A DNA stretch of 64,000 nt from Erythrobacter ramosus (GCF_009828055.1 NZ_WTYB01000004.1:62001-126000), one strand, 5' to 3'; counted from the stretch's first letter, positions 39,993-48,943 are shown. Notes: generated by a model from the sequence alone, not told the origin. A program made the numbers and translations.

Positions 39993-40346
39993 TCACGCTG
40001 TTTTGACTGGTAGGCCGCCGGGATTGATGTGCGCCCGGTAGTCCTCATGCAGGACGGCACCCTTGAGGCTTTCGCGTTCATCTCCGCGATTGACGGCAAG
40101 GTCGAGGCCGGACTTGAAGCTCGCCCCCATCAGATAGACCATTTGGAAGACGGCAGCATCGACCACATCCCTGATCAGCGCCTCCAAAGTCTCATCGTCG
40201 ATGCACGCAATCGAGTCCCGCAGACAAAGAAGGCGCTCATTAGGCTTGCGTCCTGGCGGGTCTCGATAGGATTTCAAGATGTCTCCGGGCATCGATTGGA
40301 ACTCTAATGCAATCGCCTCGATCATCTCGGCTGTAAGCGTTTCCAT
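39993..40346 (-). CDS. Hypothetical protein
   Basis: 117 residues from the ATG at 40346, which is preceded by AAAGGGA, rather than the further upstream start at 40379. It is soluble and acidic-helical (TAEMIEAIALEFQSMPGDIL..., ETLEALIRDVVDAAVFQMVY), with two cysteines near residues 41-48. No family recognised. It lies alone between the repeat patch and an acyl-CoA dehydrogenase on the other strand. Amino-acid composition looks normal for a real gene. Confidence 0.55.
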   Translation of the reverse strand: METLTAEMIEAIALEFQSMPGDILKSYRDPPGRKPNERLLCLRDSIACIDDETLEALIRDVVDAAVFQMVYLMGASFKSGLDLAVNRGDERESLKGAVLHEDYRAHINPGGLPVKTA

Positions 40347-40513
40347 GCGTCCCTTTCGTGCTGCGATCCATGAGATCACCAGCTCAACATGATGTTCGCA
40401 TTGTCCTCATCCCGCAAGCCGTGACCTCTCCCCACTTTCGCACTTGACCCCCGCCTGCGCGGGCTGTTCAATCGTGGCAAATCAAAACCCATTGCCCGGA
40501 GAGACAACCCGCC

Positions 40514-41656
40514 ATGCTCGCAACCTCATACCGCACCGCCTATAACGAAGACCACGAGGCCTTCCGCGACACCGTGCGCAAGGTCTTCGCCGAACATCTG
40601 ACCCCGCACATGGAGGAGCACGAGGCCAACGGCATCGTCCCGCGCGATGTGTGGAAGAAAATGGGTGACGCCGGGATGCTGTGCATGACGGTGAAGGAAG
40701 AAAACGGCGGCCTCGGCCTCGATTTCGGCTTCAACTGCGTGCTGACTGAGGAGCTGAGCTACCTCGGATCATCCGCCGGCTTCACGCTCCAGAACGACAT
40801 CACTGCGAACTATTTCGAGCGTCTCGGCAACGACGAACAGCGCGCCAAGTACCTCCCCGGCATGGTCAGCGGCGACATCATCACCGCGATCGCCATGACC
40901 GAGCCGGGCGCGGGCTCCGACCTTCAGGGCATTCGCACCACCGCCAAGAAGGACGGCAACCACCTCGTCATCAACGGCTCGAAAACCTACATCACCAATG
41001 GCCAGAACGCCGATTGCGTGATCGTGGTGGCCAAGACCGATCCCGAGCTGGGATCGAAGGGCATCAGCCTCGTGCTGGTCGACGCCGACACCCCCGGCTT
41101 CGAGCGCGGGCGCAATCTCGACAAGATCGGCCAGCACGCTGCCGATACCTCTGAGCTGTTCTTCAACGATTGCCGCGTGCCGATGACCAATATCCTCGGC
41201 GCGGAGGGCATGGGGTTTGTGCACTTGATGGAGGAGCTGCCGCAGGAACGCCTCGGCATCGCGGTCGGCGCGCAGGCGGCAGCGCAGCGGGCGTTCGACG
41301 AGGCGGTGACATTCACCAAGGACCGCAAGGCTTTCGGCAAGACCGTGTTCGAATTCCAGAACACCAAGTTCACCCTCGCCGACCTCAAGGCCAAGCTGCA
41401 GGTGGGCTGGGCGCATCTCGACTGGGCGATCAAGAAGCATCTCGCAGGCGAGCTCACCACGGCCGAGGCGAGCGCGGCCAAGCTGTGGCACACCGACCTG
41501 CAATGGGAACTGTGCGACGCGTCGCTGCAACTCCACGGCGGTGCAGGCTACATGAACGAATACGCCATCGCCCGCCTGTGGCGCGACGCGCGCGTGACGC
41601 GGATTTTTGGCGGGACGAATGAGATCATGAAGGAAGTGATCTCGCGCTCGATCTGA
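40514..41656 (+). CDS. Acyl-CoA dehydrogenase (long-chain type)
   Basis: 380 residues, full length. FAD/substrate motifs AMTEPGAGSDLQGIRTTA and INGSKTYITNGQNAD, then QLHGGAGYMNEYAIARLWRD and IFGGTNEIMKEVI at the C-terminus. The residue where medium-chain enzymes carry the catalytic Glu is Gly (IFGGT), as in long-chain and isovaleryl-CoA enzymes whose base lies in another helix. It probably acts in fatty-acid or branched-chain oxidation with the SDR encoded 13 bases downstream. Confidence 0.93.
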   Translation: MLATSYRTAYNEDHEAFRDTVRKVFAEHLTPHMEEHEANGIVPRDVWKKMGDAGMLCMTVKEENGGLGLDFGFNCVLTEELSYLGSSAGFTLQNDITANYFERLGNDEQRAKYLPGMVSGDIITAIAMTEPGAGSDLQGIRTTAKKDGNHLVINGSKTYITNGQNADCVIVVAKTDPELGSKGISLVLVDADTPGFERGRNLDKIGQHAADTSELFFNDCRVPMTNILGAEGMGFVHLMEELPQERLGIAVGAQAAAQRAFDEAVTFTKDRKAFGKTVFEFQNTKFTLADLKAKLQVGWAHLDWAIKKHLAGELTTAEASAAKLWHTDLQWELCDASLQLHGGAGYMNEYAIARLWRDARVTRIFGGTNEIMKEVISRSI

Positions 41657-41669
41657 GGGAGTATCTGAC

Positions 41670-42410
41670 ATGACCGACCCCCTCGACTTTACCGGCAAGC
41701 GCGTCCTCGTCATCGGCGGGTCGAGCGGGATCGGGAACGGCATTGCCCACGGGTTCCGGGGGCGGGGCGCGAGCGTCACGGTCACCGGGACGCGGCCCGA
41801 TTTCGGCGACTACCTTGAAGCCGAGGACGCTGATTTCACGGGGCTCGATTACCGCCAGCTCGATCTGACGGATCGCGATGCGGCTGACCGGCTGGCGGCA
41901 GAATTGGGCCCGGTCCATGTGCTCGTCCTCTCCCAAGGCACCGTGCGTTACGGGCGGCAGGAGTTCACCCGCGCGGGCTGGGATGCGGTGGTCGATATCA
42001 ATCTCAACTCGGTGATGGACGCCGCACGCGCCTTCCACCCGGCGCTGGCTACCGCCAAGGGCGCGATTATCATAATCTCCAGCGTCGCCGCGTTCAAATC
42101 GACCATCGGCACGCCCGCCTATGCCGCCTCCAAGGCGGGCGCGGCTAGCCTGACCAAGACGCTGGGCGAGGCCTGGGCGCGGGATGGCATCCGGGTCAAC
42201 GGCATCGCGCCGGGGCTGGTGCCGACCAAGCTGACGAGCGTGACCACCGACAACCCCGAGCGCCTCGAAGCCAGCCTCAAGGCGATCCCGCTGCGCCGCA
42301 TGGGCACGCCCGAGGACATGGCGGGCGCCGCGCTGTTCCTCGCCTCGCCCTTGAGCGCCTACATCACCGGGCAAACGCTGGTGGTGGACGGGGGGCTGAC
42401 GCTGGGCTGA
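41670..42410 (+). CDS. Short-chain dehydrogenase/reductase
   Basis: 246 residues, classical SDR. Cofactor motif VIGGSSGIGNGIAHGF near the N-terminus, LVLSQGTVRYG, catalytic Ser in IIISSVAAF and Tyr/Lys in PAYAASKAG. The C-terminal INGIAPGLVPTKL and SAYITGQTLVVDGG are typical. The substrate is unknown. It follows the acyl-CoA dehydrogenase closely and is likely co-transcribed. Confidence 0.92.
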   Translation: MTDPLDFTGKRVLVIGGSSGIGNGIAHGFRGRGASVTVTGTRPDFGDYLEAEDADFTGLDYRQLDLTDRDAADRLAAELGPVHVLVLSQGTVRYGRQEFTRAGWDAVVDINLNSVMDAARAFHPALATAKGAIIIISSVAAFKSTIGTPAYAASKAGAASLTKTLGEAWARDGIRVNGIAPGLVPTKLTSVTTDNPERLEASLKAIPLRRMGTPEDMAGAALFLASPLSAYITGQTLVVDGGLTLG

Positions 42411-42689
42411 TGCGCAAAAGCTGGCCGCGACGTTATCAGCACGGGCAATTCGGTATGGCCTCTTTCCTACACGCAGCGGCCGGGTGCAGGGTCGTGGAGA
42501 TTGCACTACGGTCAAAGTCACAGCGGGAAGCAGGGGGGGGGCTGTTATGCCAATCTGTCAACTTCGATTTCTGGCCTAATATACCAATATAATCAATGTT
42601 TTGAAAGAAAATCTGCCGCTTGACACCCTGTCAACTTCGTCAACTTTGACGGCAACAATATTTCACAATTCGCCATTCAGAGGTAAACC
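42411..42689 (+). promoter_or_regulatory. Control region of the aldo/keto reductase with duplicated operator motif
   Basis: This gap is more AT-rich than its surroundings in its second half. A perfect TATAAT lies at 42588-42593. The 12-mer CTGTCAACTTCG occurs twice, at 42555-42566 (over the expected -35) and at 42628-42639, 73 bases apart, close to seven helical turns. TTGAC-containing half sites surround the second copy. The design suggests repression by a looping or cooperative regulator, identity unknown. Confidence 0.55.
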
Positions 42690-43715
42690 ATGCAATTCAC
42701 CCGCCTTGGCAAATCCGGCCTCACCGTCTCGCGCCTGTGCCTTGGCTGCATGTCCTATGGCGATACCTCCAAAGGCTGGCACGGCGACTGGCTGCTGGGC
42801 GAAGATGCCGCACGCCCGTTCTTCCGCGAGGCGCTGGAGGCAGGGATCAACTTCTTCGACACGGCCAATATCTATTCGGGCGGCACCTCCGAGGAGATCA
42901 CCGGCAAGCTCCTCAAGGAAATGGCGCGGCGTGACGAGATCGTGGTCGCCACCAAGGCCTTTGGGGTGTGGCGCAATGCGCCCAATTGCGGCGGGCTGTC
43001 GCGCAAGGCGCTCTTCGCGGCGATCGACGACTCTCTGACGCGCCTGGGAATGGATTACGTCGATCTGTTCCAGATCCACCGCTGGGACGATGTGACCCCC
43101 ATCGCGGAGACGATGGAGGCGCTGCACGACATCGTGAAGGCGGGCAAGGCGCGCTATATCGGCGCGTCCTCGATGTATGCGTGGCAGTTCGCCAAGGCGC
43201 AGGAGGTGGCACGGGCGAATGGCTGGACGCGGTTCATTTCCATGCAGAACCAGCTCAACCTGCTCTACCGCGAGGAGGAGCGCGAGATGTTGCCGCTGTG
43301 TGCCGATCAGGGTGTCGGCGTGATCCCGTGGAGCCCGCTCGCGCGTGGGCGGCTGACCCGGCCTTTCGGTGAAACCACGGTACGCAGCGAGACCGACGTG
43401 GTCGGCAAGGCGCTCTACAAGGCGGAGGATGCGGCGGATCGCGCGGTGATCGACGCGCTCGCCGATCTCGCCGCCCGGCGCGGCCTGCCGATGGCGAGCC
43501 TTGGATTGGCGTGGCATTTCACCAAGCCGCAAGTCGCCGCCCCGATTATCGGCGCGACCAAGCCGCAGCATATTGCCGACGCGGTAGCCGCGCTCGATAT
43601 CGTGCTGTCGGCGGAGGACATCGCGGCGCTCGAAGCGCCCTATCGGCCCAAGTTCCCGACCGGGATGGGGATGCCGATGCCCGCAATGGACAAGGTTTCT
43701 GTGCTCGGCGGGTGA
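42690..43715 (+). CDS. Aldo/keto reductase
   Basis: 341 residues, (beta/alpha)8 reductase. Catalytic tetrad candidates: Asp and Tyr in NFFDTANIYSGGTSEEI, Lys in IVVATKAFG, His in DLFQIHRWDD. The C-terminal NADP-binding region includes PIIGATKPQHI. It resembles the YajO/Tas-like subfamily that reduces small aldehydes. The upstream region has a strong promoter with a repeated operator motif, so it is probably inducible. Confidence 0.92.
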   Translation: MQFTRLGKSGLTVSRLCLGCMSYGDTSKGWHGDWLLGEDAARPFFREALEAGINFFDTANIYSGGTSEEITGKLLKEMARRDEIVVATKAFGVWRNAPNCGGLSRKALFAAIDDSLTRLGMDYVDLFQIHRWDDVTPIAETMEALHDIVKAGKARYIGASSMYAWQFAKAQEVARANGWTRFISMQNQLNLLYREEEREMLPLCADQGVGVIPWSPLARGRLTRPFGETTVRSETDVVGKALYKAEDAADRAVIDALADLAARRGLPMASLGLAWHFTKPQVAAPIIGATKPQHIADAVAALDIVLSAEDIAALEAPYRPKFPTGMGMPMPAMDKVSVLGG

Positions 43716-43747
43716 TTGCGGAGCGATTGTTACATACAACTGAAATC

Positions 43748-43765
43748 CAGTCACAAACGCGTCAC
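43748..43765 (+). promoter_or_regulatory. Pho-box-like direct repeat before the OmpR-type regulator
   Basis: CAGTCAC-AAAC-GCGTCAC, two seven-base units separated by four bases (11-base period), 41 bases before the regulator ATG. The right unit keeps only GTCAC of the PhoB consensus CTGTCAY. A small inverted repeat CCGGT-ATCAA-ACCGG (43780-43794) follows. Autoregulation by the PhoB-like product is inferred. Confidence 0.5.
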
Positions 43766-43806
43766 ACACCTGCGCCACTCCGGTATCAAACCGGGGCTGA
43801 CAGAAC

Positions 43807-44481
43807 ATGGATGTCGTCAATATCTTCCTGACAGGCGAACTGGGCGAAAGCCTGGAGGATTTCGTCCATGATCAGCGGCGTTTCACTTTCGACCGGCTCG
43901 GCCCGGAAGGCCCGCGGCGGCTGGTTGAGGGGCCGATGTGGGCCTTTGTCGACTGGGTCATGCCCGAACTGGCCGGGCTGGAGCTGTGCCGCCGCCTGCG
44001 CGCCGATTCGCGGACGGCTGATGCGCATGTGACGATGGTGCTGGAAGAAGACGATGCCGAGGATCGCCGCCGCGCACTGCGAGCCGGAGCGGATGATTAT
44101 GTGATCGGGCCTTTGACGCGAACCGCGGTGCTAGACCGGGTGCTGGCACTGCAATCGCGCGGGGCGGAGCGCAATGCCACCCGGCGGTTCGAACTCGGCG
44201 CGCTGACGATCGACATGGCGGCGCTTCAGGCGCGCTGGGACGAGACGCCCATCGTGCTGCGGCCCAACGAGTTTCGCCTGCTGCGCTTCCTCGCCGAAAA
44301 CCCAAATCGGGTTCTGACCCGTGAGGACCTGATCAGCGGCCTCGGCAAGCGCGAACCGCCGATTGACGAGCGGACGGTGGATGTCTGGATCGGCCGGCTG
44401 CGGCGCGCGATCAAATCGGCCGGAGGCGGCAACCCGCTGCGCACGGTGCGGTCGCTGGGGTATGTGTTCGATTTGGGGTGA
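43807..44481 (+). CDS. OmpR/PhoB-type regulator with degenerate receiver
   Basis: 224 residues. The receiver (1-115) keeps the acceptor Asp49 (FVDWVMPELAG) but lacks the N-terminal acidic pair (NIFLTGELG instead of a VEDD-like motif), has Leu79 where Thr is expected (VTMVLEEDD) and Gly101 where the conserved Lys should be (DDYVIGPL). The C-terminal winged helix (125-224) is PhoB-like: LRPNEFRLLRFL, RVLTREDLI, ERTVDVWIGRLRRAI, RSLGYVFD. No histidine kinase gene is next to it. It probably acts without normal phosphorylation. Confidence 0.88.
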   Translation: MDVVNIFLTGELGESLEDFVHDQRRFTFDRLGPEGPRRLVEGPMWAFVDWVMPELAGLELCRRLRADSRTADAHVTMVLEEDDAEDRRRALRAGADDYVIGPLTRTAVLDRVLALQSRGAERNATRRFELGALTIDMAALQARWDETPIVLRPNEFRLLRFLAENPNRVLTREDLISGLGKREPPIDERTVDVWIGRLRRAIKSAGGGNPLRTVRSLGYVFDLG

Positions 44482-44496
44482 GGATGGAAATTGCCT

Positions 44497-44525
44497 CGTC
44501 ACCCCGTGTGAAGCACGGGGTGACG
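44497..44525. terminator. Palindrome between convergent regulator and TonB receptor genes
   Basis: CGTCACCCCGTG (44497-44508) and CACGGGGTGACG (44514-44525) form a perfect 12-pair stem with a five-base loop, in the 77 bases between the two convergent stops. There is no T-tract. It could serve both genes as an end signal and also looks like a member of the dispersed sphingomonad palindromes (compare the GTCACCCC start of the copy at 39891). Confidence 0.65.
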
Positions 44526-44558
44526 GGTGTGGTAGAGGCCGAAGCCTCTACCCGATCA

Positions 44559-47279
44559 TCAGAACTCCGCCTTCACCCCGATGGCGAAGCTGGTGCCCAC
44601 GTCGAAGGTGTTCAGCTCGGCGCGGTTGCCGTTCACTTCCTGGAACTCGAAATTGTCGCGCCCGAAGATGTTGCGTGCCTCCAGCGACAATTCGAGCGGC
44701 AAACCGCCCAGCTTGATCTCCGACCGCGCCACGACGTCGACCGTCAGGCCCGGGTCTTCCACCACATCGGGCAGTGCCCCACCGCGCAGGGTCACACGTT
44801 CGCTCGCATAGTTGAACAACACGGTGAACTGCTGGACCTTGTCGAGGTCCTCGATGCCGAGCGACAGGTTGGCGACGTGATCGGACTGGCCGACCAGCGG
44901 CGAGCCATCATCGAACAGCTGGCTTGCCAGCTGGCCGGTTGCGCCGGGGATCGGGGCCAGATCGGTCGCGCCCACCGAAATGGTCGACTGGGTGTAGGTG
45001 TAGTTGGCAATGATCAGGAACTGCTTGGTTTCGAAGAACCCGCCCCAATCGGCCAGATCAATGCCGTATGAGGCATCGAGCTCGGCCCCGTAAAGCTCGG
45101 CTGAGGGAGCATTGGCATAGCTCGTCTCGATGATGCCCGGCGCGGTGATCAGGAAGTTCTCGATCGGGTTGTCGATCTTCTTGTAGAACCCGGCGAGGCT
45201 TACCTTCTTCGGGCCGCCCATGTAATATTCGGCGCGCGCTTCGACGTTGATCAGCTCGCTGTCCTGCAGGAACGGGTTGCCGCGGAAACGGCGGTTGCTC
45301 TCGGGATCGAAATAGGTCTGTTCGACCAACTCGCGGAACTGCGGGCGGGCGATGGTCTGCGAGGCTGAGAGCCGCAGCTGGAGATCGTCGATCGCTTCCC
45401 AGGTGATTGTGGCAGACGGCAGGAAATAGTCGTTGGCGATCCGCGTCGGATTGGCAAGATTGCCGCCGCCGAAGGTGAGATCGGGTGCCGCGACCTGAAG
45501 CCCGTCTTCATAACGCACGCCCGCCTCGATATTCACACGATCGGTCGGGCGGAAGCGCGCCAGACCGTAGCCTGCATGGGTCGTCAGCGCCGCATTGAAC
45601 ACCGGGAAGGGCGTCGGATCGGACACGGTGACGTTGAAGAACGGCGTGCCATCGGGGAATTCCGCCAGCACCGCCCCGTTGATGATGTCACCCGGACGGC
45701 GCAGGCCCAAGGCTCGCAGCGCGGTGTTGAGTTCCGCCGAGGAGCCGAGCAGCGGGCGGATGATGAAGGACAGCGAGCGGCGGGTGGTGTCCGAATAGGC
45801 ATAGCCCGCGGTCAGCGACAGGGTGTCGGAGACTTCGAAGGTCACGTCCGCACCGCCGAACCACAGTTCTTCGGTGAGGTCTTCGAAACCGACCTGAATT
45901 CGCTCGGTCCCGCCGACCTGCGCGCCGACATCGACCACGAATTTGTCACCGAACGGATCGCCGGGGATGTTGGTGCGGATGTAAGGGACGATGGCGTTGT
46001 AGGGTGCCTCGCGGTCCGTGCGGGCATAGCCGCCGCGCAAATCGAGCTCGAAGGCGTCGAAGTTGAATTCGGCAACGATCTGCGAATCCATCAGCTGGCG
46101 TTCGAACCAGCCGGTCTGCTGGGTCTGGAAGTCGAACGGGCGAGCAACGTCAGTGAAGCTGTCAGTGCCGGTCGCCAGCCGCGCGGTCTTGAGGGTGTCG
46201 CGGATATAAAGGTTGGTCCAGCGGATGGTGTGCTCGCCGATGTCAAGCCCGATGCCGATGAGGCCGTTCACCAGCACCTTGTTATCGGTGATGAAGTTGC
46301 GCGAATCGAACAGGATCTGGCCCGCTTCGGCATCGCCGAACTGCTGGCTGGTAACATTGCGATTGCGCCAGGTGTTGGTGATCCCGGCGGTCGCGATCAG
46401 GCCGAGGTAGTTGCCATCACCCACCTCGAACGACGCGCCGCCGGTGATGTTGGCGCTGAAGTTGATCGGCAGCTCGTCATTCTTTTGCAGCGTGACGAGA
46501 TTGAGCGGCATGATCTGCCCGGCCAGCTGGCGCTGCACGTCGATTGGCGCATCGTTGATGCGGGTGCCGCTGGCGATCAGGCCTTGCAGTGCGGTCGGGA
46601 AATCGCGGTTGCCGTTGTCGAAGCCGAAGGTGTCCCAGCGGCTGCCGAAATAGGTCAGGCCGTTCTGGAAGGTCGTCTCGGTATCGCCGCTACCCGTAAA
46701 GCCGATGGTGAGGAAGTCCTCGGTCGGGATCGCTTTGGTGGTGAGGTTGATCACACCGCCGCCGAACTCGCCCGGGAAGTTGGCCGAATAGGTCTTCTGC
46801 ACGAGGCTCGACGCGATCACGCTGGTCGGGAAGATGTCGAGCGGGACGACGCGGCTCAAAGGCTCGGGGCTGGGGAGCGGCAGGCCGTTCAGCAGCGCGA
46901 GCGAGTAACGATCGCCCAGACCGCGCACAAAGACGCGGCCATTGCCGACCAGCGACAGGCCGCTCACCCGCGCCAGCGCGCCGGCGATGTCGCCTTCGCC
47001 AGTACGGGCGATATCGGCCTCGCTCAGCACGCTGAGCACCTGGCCTGAGTTACGCGCCGGATCGCGGTTGCGCCGTCCGGTGACAATAATCCCGCCGCCC
47101 GGAACCGAGATATCGGTTTCTTGCAAATCCTCAGCCGGAGGCTCGCCCTCCACCTCTTCGGTGAGCGGGTCCTGCGCCGCTTCCTCTTCTTGCGGCACAT
47201 CCTGCGCGTGCAGAACAGACGGCAAGGTGAGCGACGTGGTGAGAAGCAGCAGCCCTGCCAGGCGCGTGCCGGTCGACAT
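44559..47279 (-). CDS. TonB-dependent outer-membrane receptor
   Basis: 906 residues from the ATG at 47279, which gives a clean signal peptide (STGTRLAGLLLLTTSLTL, cleavage after LHA). An acidic linker (Glu/Pro-rich, about 30-60) precedes the plug (GGGIIVTGRRNRD ... VRGLGDRYSLALLNGLPLPS), and a 22-strand barrel ends with the aromatic terminus FAIGVKAEF. The substrate is not evident. It follows the lipoprotein gene by 98 bases with a hairpin in between, and the pair is preceded by a Pho-box-like element. Confidence 0.93.
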   Translation of the reverse strand: MSTGTRLAGLLLLTTSLTLPSVLHAQDVPQEEEAAQDPLTEEVEGEPPAEDLQETDISVPGGGIIVTGRRNRDPARNSGQVLSVLSEADIARTGEGDIAGALARVSGLSLVGNGRVFVRGLGDRYSLALLNGLPLPSPEPLSRVVPLDIFPTSVIASSLVQKTYSANFPGEFGGGVINLTTKAIPTEDFLTIGFTGSGDTETTFQNGLTYFGSRWDTFGFDNGNRDFPTALQGLIASGTRINDAPIDVQRQLAGQIMPLNLVTLQKNDELPINFSANITGGASFEVGDGNYLGLIATAGITNTWRNRNVTSQQFGDAEAGQILFDSRNFITDNKVLVNGLIGIGLDIGEHTIRWTNLYIRDTLKTARLATGTDSFTDVARPFDFQTQQTGWFERQLMDSQIVAEFNFDAFELDLRGGYARTDREAPYNAIVPYIRTNIPGDPFGDKFVVDVGAQVGGTERIQVGFEDLTEELWFGGADVTFEVSDTLSLTAGYAYSDTTRRSLSFIIRPLLGSSAELNTALRALGLRRPGDIINGAVLAEFPDGTPFFNVTVSDPTPFPVFNAALTTHAGYGLARFRPTDRVNIEAGVRYEDGLQVAAPDLTFGGGNLANPTRIANDYFLPSATITWEAIDDLQLRLSASQTIARPQFRELVEQTYFDPESNRRFRGNPFLQDSELINVEARAEYYMGGPKKVSLAGFYKKIDNPIENFLITAPGIIETSYANAPSAELYGAELDASYGIDLADWGGFFETKQFLIIANYTYTQSTISVGATDLAPIPGATGQLASQLFDDGSPLVGQSDHVANLSLGIEDLDKVQQFTVLFNYASERVTLRGGALPDVVEDPGLTVDVVARSEIKLGGLPLELSLEARNIFGRDNFEFQEVNGNRAELNTFDVGTSFAIGVKAEF

Positions 47280-47323
47280 AGGTGAGGACCCCCTCATGAA
47301 ATGGTCAGTCTGTATGTGAAAAT

Positions 47324-47357
47324 GGGGGAGGCGCGGCGATGAAGCTGCGTCTCCCCC
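47324..47357 (-). terminator. Attenuator-like hairpin between lipoprotein and receptor genes
   Basis: GGGGGAG (47324-47330) pairs with CTCCCCC (47351-47357), and inner CGC/GCG pairs extend the stem. On the minus strand the hairpin is followed by ATTTTC, a weak T-run. Placed between the upstream lipoprotein and downstream receptor, it probably lowers receptor expression relative to the lipoprotein. Confidence 0.6.
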
Positions 47358-47377
47358 GAACGTGTCATTTTCGCCGC

Positions 47378-48943
47378 TTAGGCCGGGTAGACCGGCAGCG
47401 AAGTGCAGTTGCCAGTGGCGCTGCCGAAGTTCTGGATCGACGAGTTGCAGGTCCAGTTGCCGAAGATGGTGGTCAGCGCCGCGCCGTTCTGGATCGCGCC
47501 CACGAAGGTGCGGGTCGGGAAGAAGGTCAAACGGCTGTTGGCGTTGAAGGCCGTCCGCCCGGTTTCGCCGGTGCCGTTGACCACGCCGTTGGTGAGCGTG
47601 ATCGCGAAGGCGAGGTTGTTGTTCGTGCCAGCATTGATGCGGGCCGCCACATCGGCATTGGTGTTGCCGCCGCCGCCGCGGATCGGATCAGTCGCCGGGC
47701 AATCGCCCACCACCGAATCCACGCCGATGATCGCAGCGAGCGTGGTGGGCTCGTCGATCTGGAAGCAGTGGTTGGTGCCAGCATTGATAACGCCGTTGGT
47801 GAGGCCGAGCGCCGCACCGCCGCGCGCTTGGACAACCTGCGGCGCGCCGTCACGCATCACGAAGGTGAAGTTGTTCACCTGGAAGCGGGTCTGCGGGATC
47901 GCATTCGACGGCGTACGGTCAGCGACGTTGGGCGAGTCGAGTTCGATCGCGCGGTCACCCGTGGTCGAACGCTGCACCGCGATCACGGTGTCGAGGTTGA
48001 CGATCGCGCCGGTGTCGACATCGAGCGAGTCGTCCGACGCGCCGATGATCGCAAAGTTGCGGGCGTTGAAGCCGCCGCCGAAGAATTCGACCCCGTCATC
48101 CGAACTGTTGAACGAGACGAGGTTCTCGATCACCGTGCCCGAGCCTGCGCCGCCGGTGGTGAGCGACTGAAGCTCGTTGTTCGGCGCGAGTTCGAAGCCC
48201 GAGAAGCGGATCTGGTTGAACCGGAATGAGCCCGAACTGTCGGCTGCGTTAGCGCCGCCGAACGGGGTGGCAACCGCTGCGCCTTCCAATCGGCCTTCGC
48301 AGGTCGCGTTGGCCGTCGGGTTGGCGGCGGTGTTGAACACGCCGGTCGAGCAATCCGAAATCGGCGCGCGGCCGAGCAGCACGACGCCGCCCCACTGCTG
48401 CTGATCATTGTCGCTGGCGAGGCCCTGAATGTTATCGCGGCTGGTCCAGATAATCGGGCGATCAGCGGTGCCGTTCGACTGGATTGCGTTTCCGCGGTTC
48501 ACGACAAGGTAGGAATCTTGCTGGCCGAACAAGACCACGCCCGGTTCAACCGTCAGCGTGACCGTGGTGCCGGTGCTAGCAAAGCCGCGGTCAGCGCCGA
48601 CTTCGACGCGGCCGGGGATCTGATAGACAAGGCCGCGGATGAAGCGGAGCGTGTCCGAACTGGTGAAGCGGGCAGGCAGCTGGCAGACGCGGTAGGTGCC
48701 GGTCGGGCCGGACAGCGTGCCAGCATCGGTCAGGCCGCCAGCCGTGGTGATGGTCGGGCAGCCAGCCGCCGGTGTGACGAGCGCCTGAGTCGGGGTCGGC
48801 GTCGGAGTCGGGGTGGGCGTCGGGGCGGGGTTGTTGATGATGATGTCGCCGCTGGTGCCCGGCGAGACGATTTCATCAGCGCCGCAACCAGCCAGAGCGA
48901 CCAGGCTGCAACCCATGATCAGAGTGCGTTGAAAGTTTTTCAC
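47378..48943 (-). CDS. Surface lipoprotein, probable partner of TonB receptor
   Basis: 521 residues. The signal peptide ends with lipobox LAGC (Cys20). A PT-dipeptide linker (about 40-53) is followed by a Gly/Asn/Ser-rich body with features of a right-handed beta-helix (GVEFFGGGFNARNFAIIGAS, GAIVNLDTVIAVQRSTTGDR) and several cysteines near the end. No enzyme motif seen. It is cotranscribed with the receptor. Such pairs in sphingomonads and Caulobacter relatives act in uptake, the lipoprotein being surface-exposed; this role is inferred. Confidence 0.75.
   Translation of the reverse strand: MKNFQRTLIMGCSLVALAGCGADEIVSPGTSGDIIINNPAPTPTPTPTPTPTQALVTPAAGCPTITTAGGLTDAGTLSGPTGTYRVCQLPARFTSSDTLRFIRGLVYQIPGRVEVGADRGFASTGTTVTLTVEPGVVLFGQQDSYLVVNRGNAIQSNGTADRPIIWTSRDNIQGLASDNDQQQWGGVVLLGRAPISDCSTGVFNTAANPTANATCEGRLEGAAVATPFGGANAADSSGSFRFNQIRFSGFELAPNNELQSLTTGGAGSGTVIENLVSFNSSDDGVEFFGGGFNARNFAIIGASDDSLDVDTGAIVNLDTVIAVQRSTTGDRAIELDSPNVADRTPSNAIPQTRFQVNNFTFVMRDGAPQVVQARGGAALGLTNGVINAGTNHCFQIDEPTTLAAIIGVDSVVGDCPATDPIRGGGGNTNADVAARINAGTNNNLAFAITLTNGVVNGTGETGRTAFNANSRLTFFPTRTFVGAIQNGAALTTIFGNWTCNSSIQNFGSATGNCTSLPVYPA

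Noticed and set aside
48787..48826. Tandem repeat coding for Pro-Thr dipeptides in the lipoprotein, considered as a CRISPR or satellite
   Set aside because: It is a short in-frame linker typical of surface lipoproteins; no spacer structure. No CRISPR array was seen anywhere in the window.
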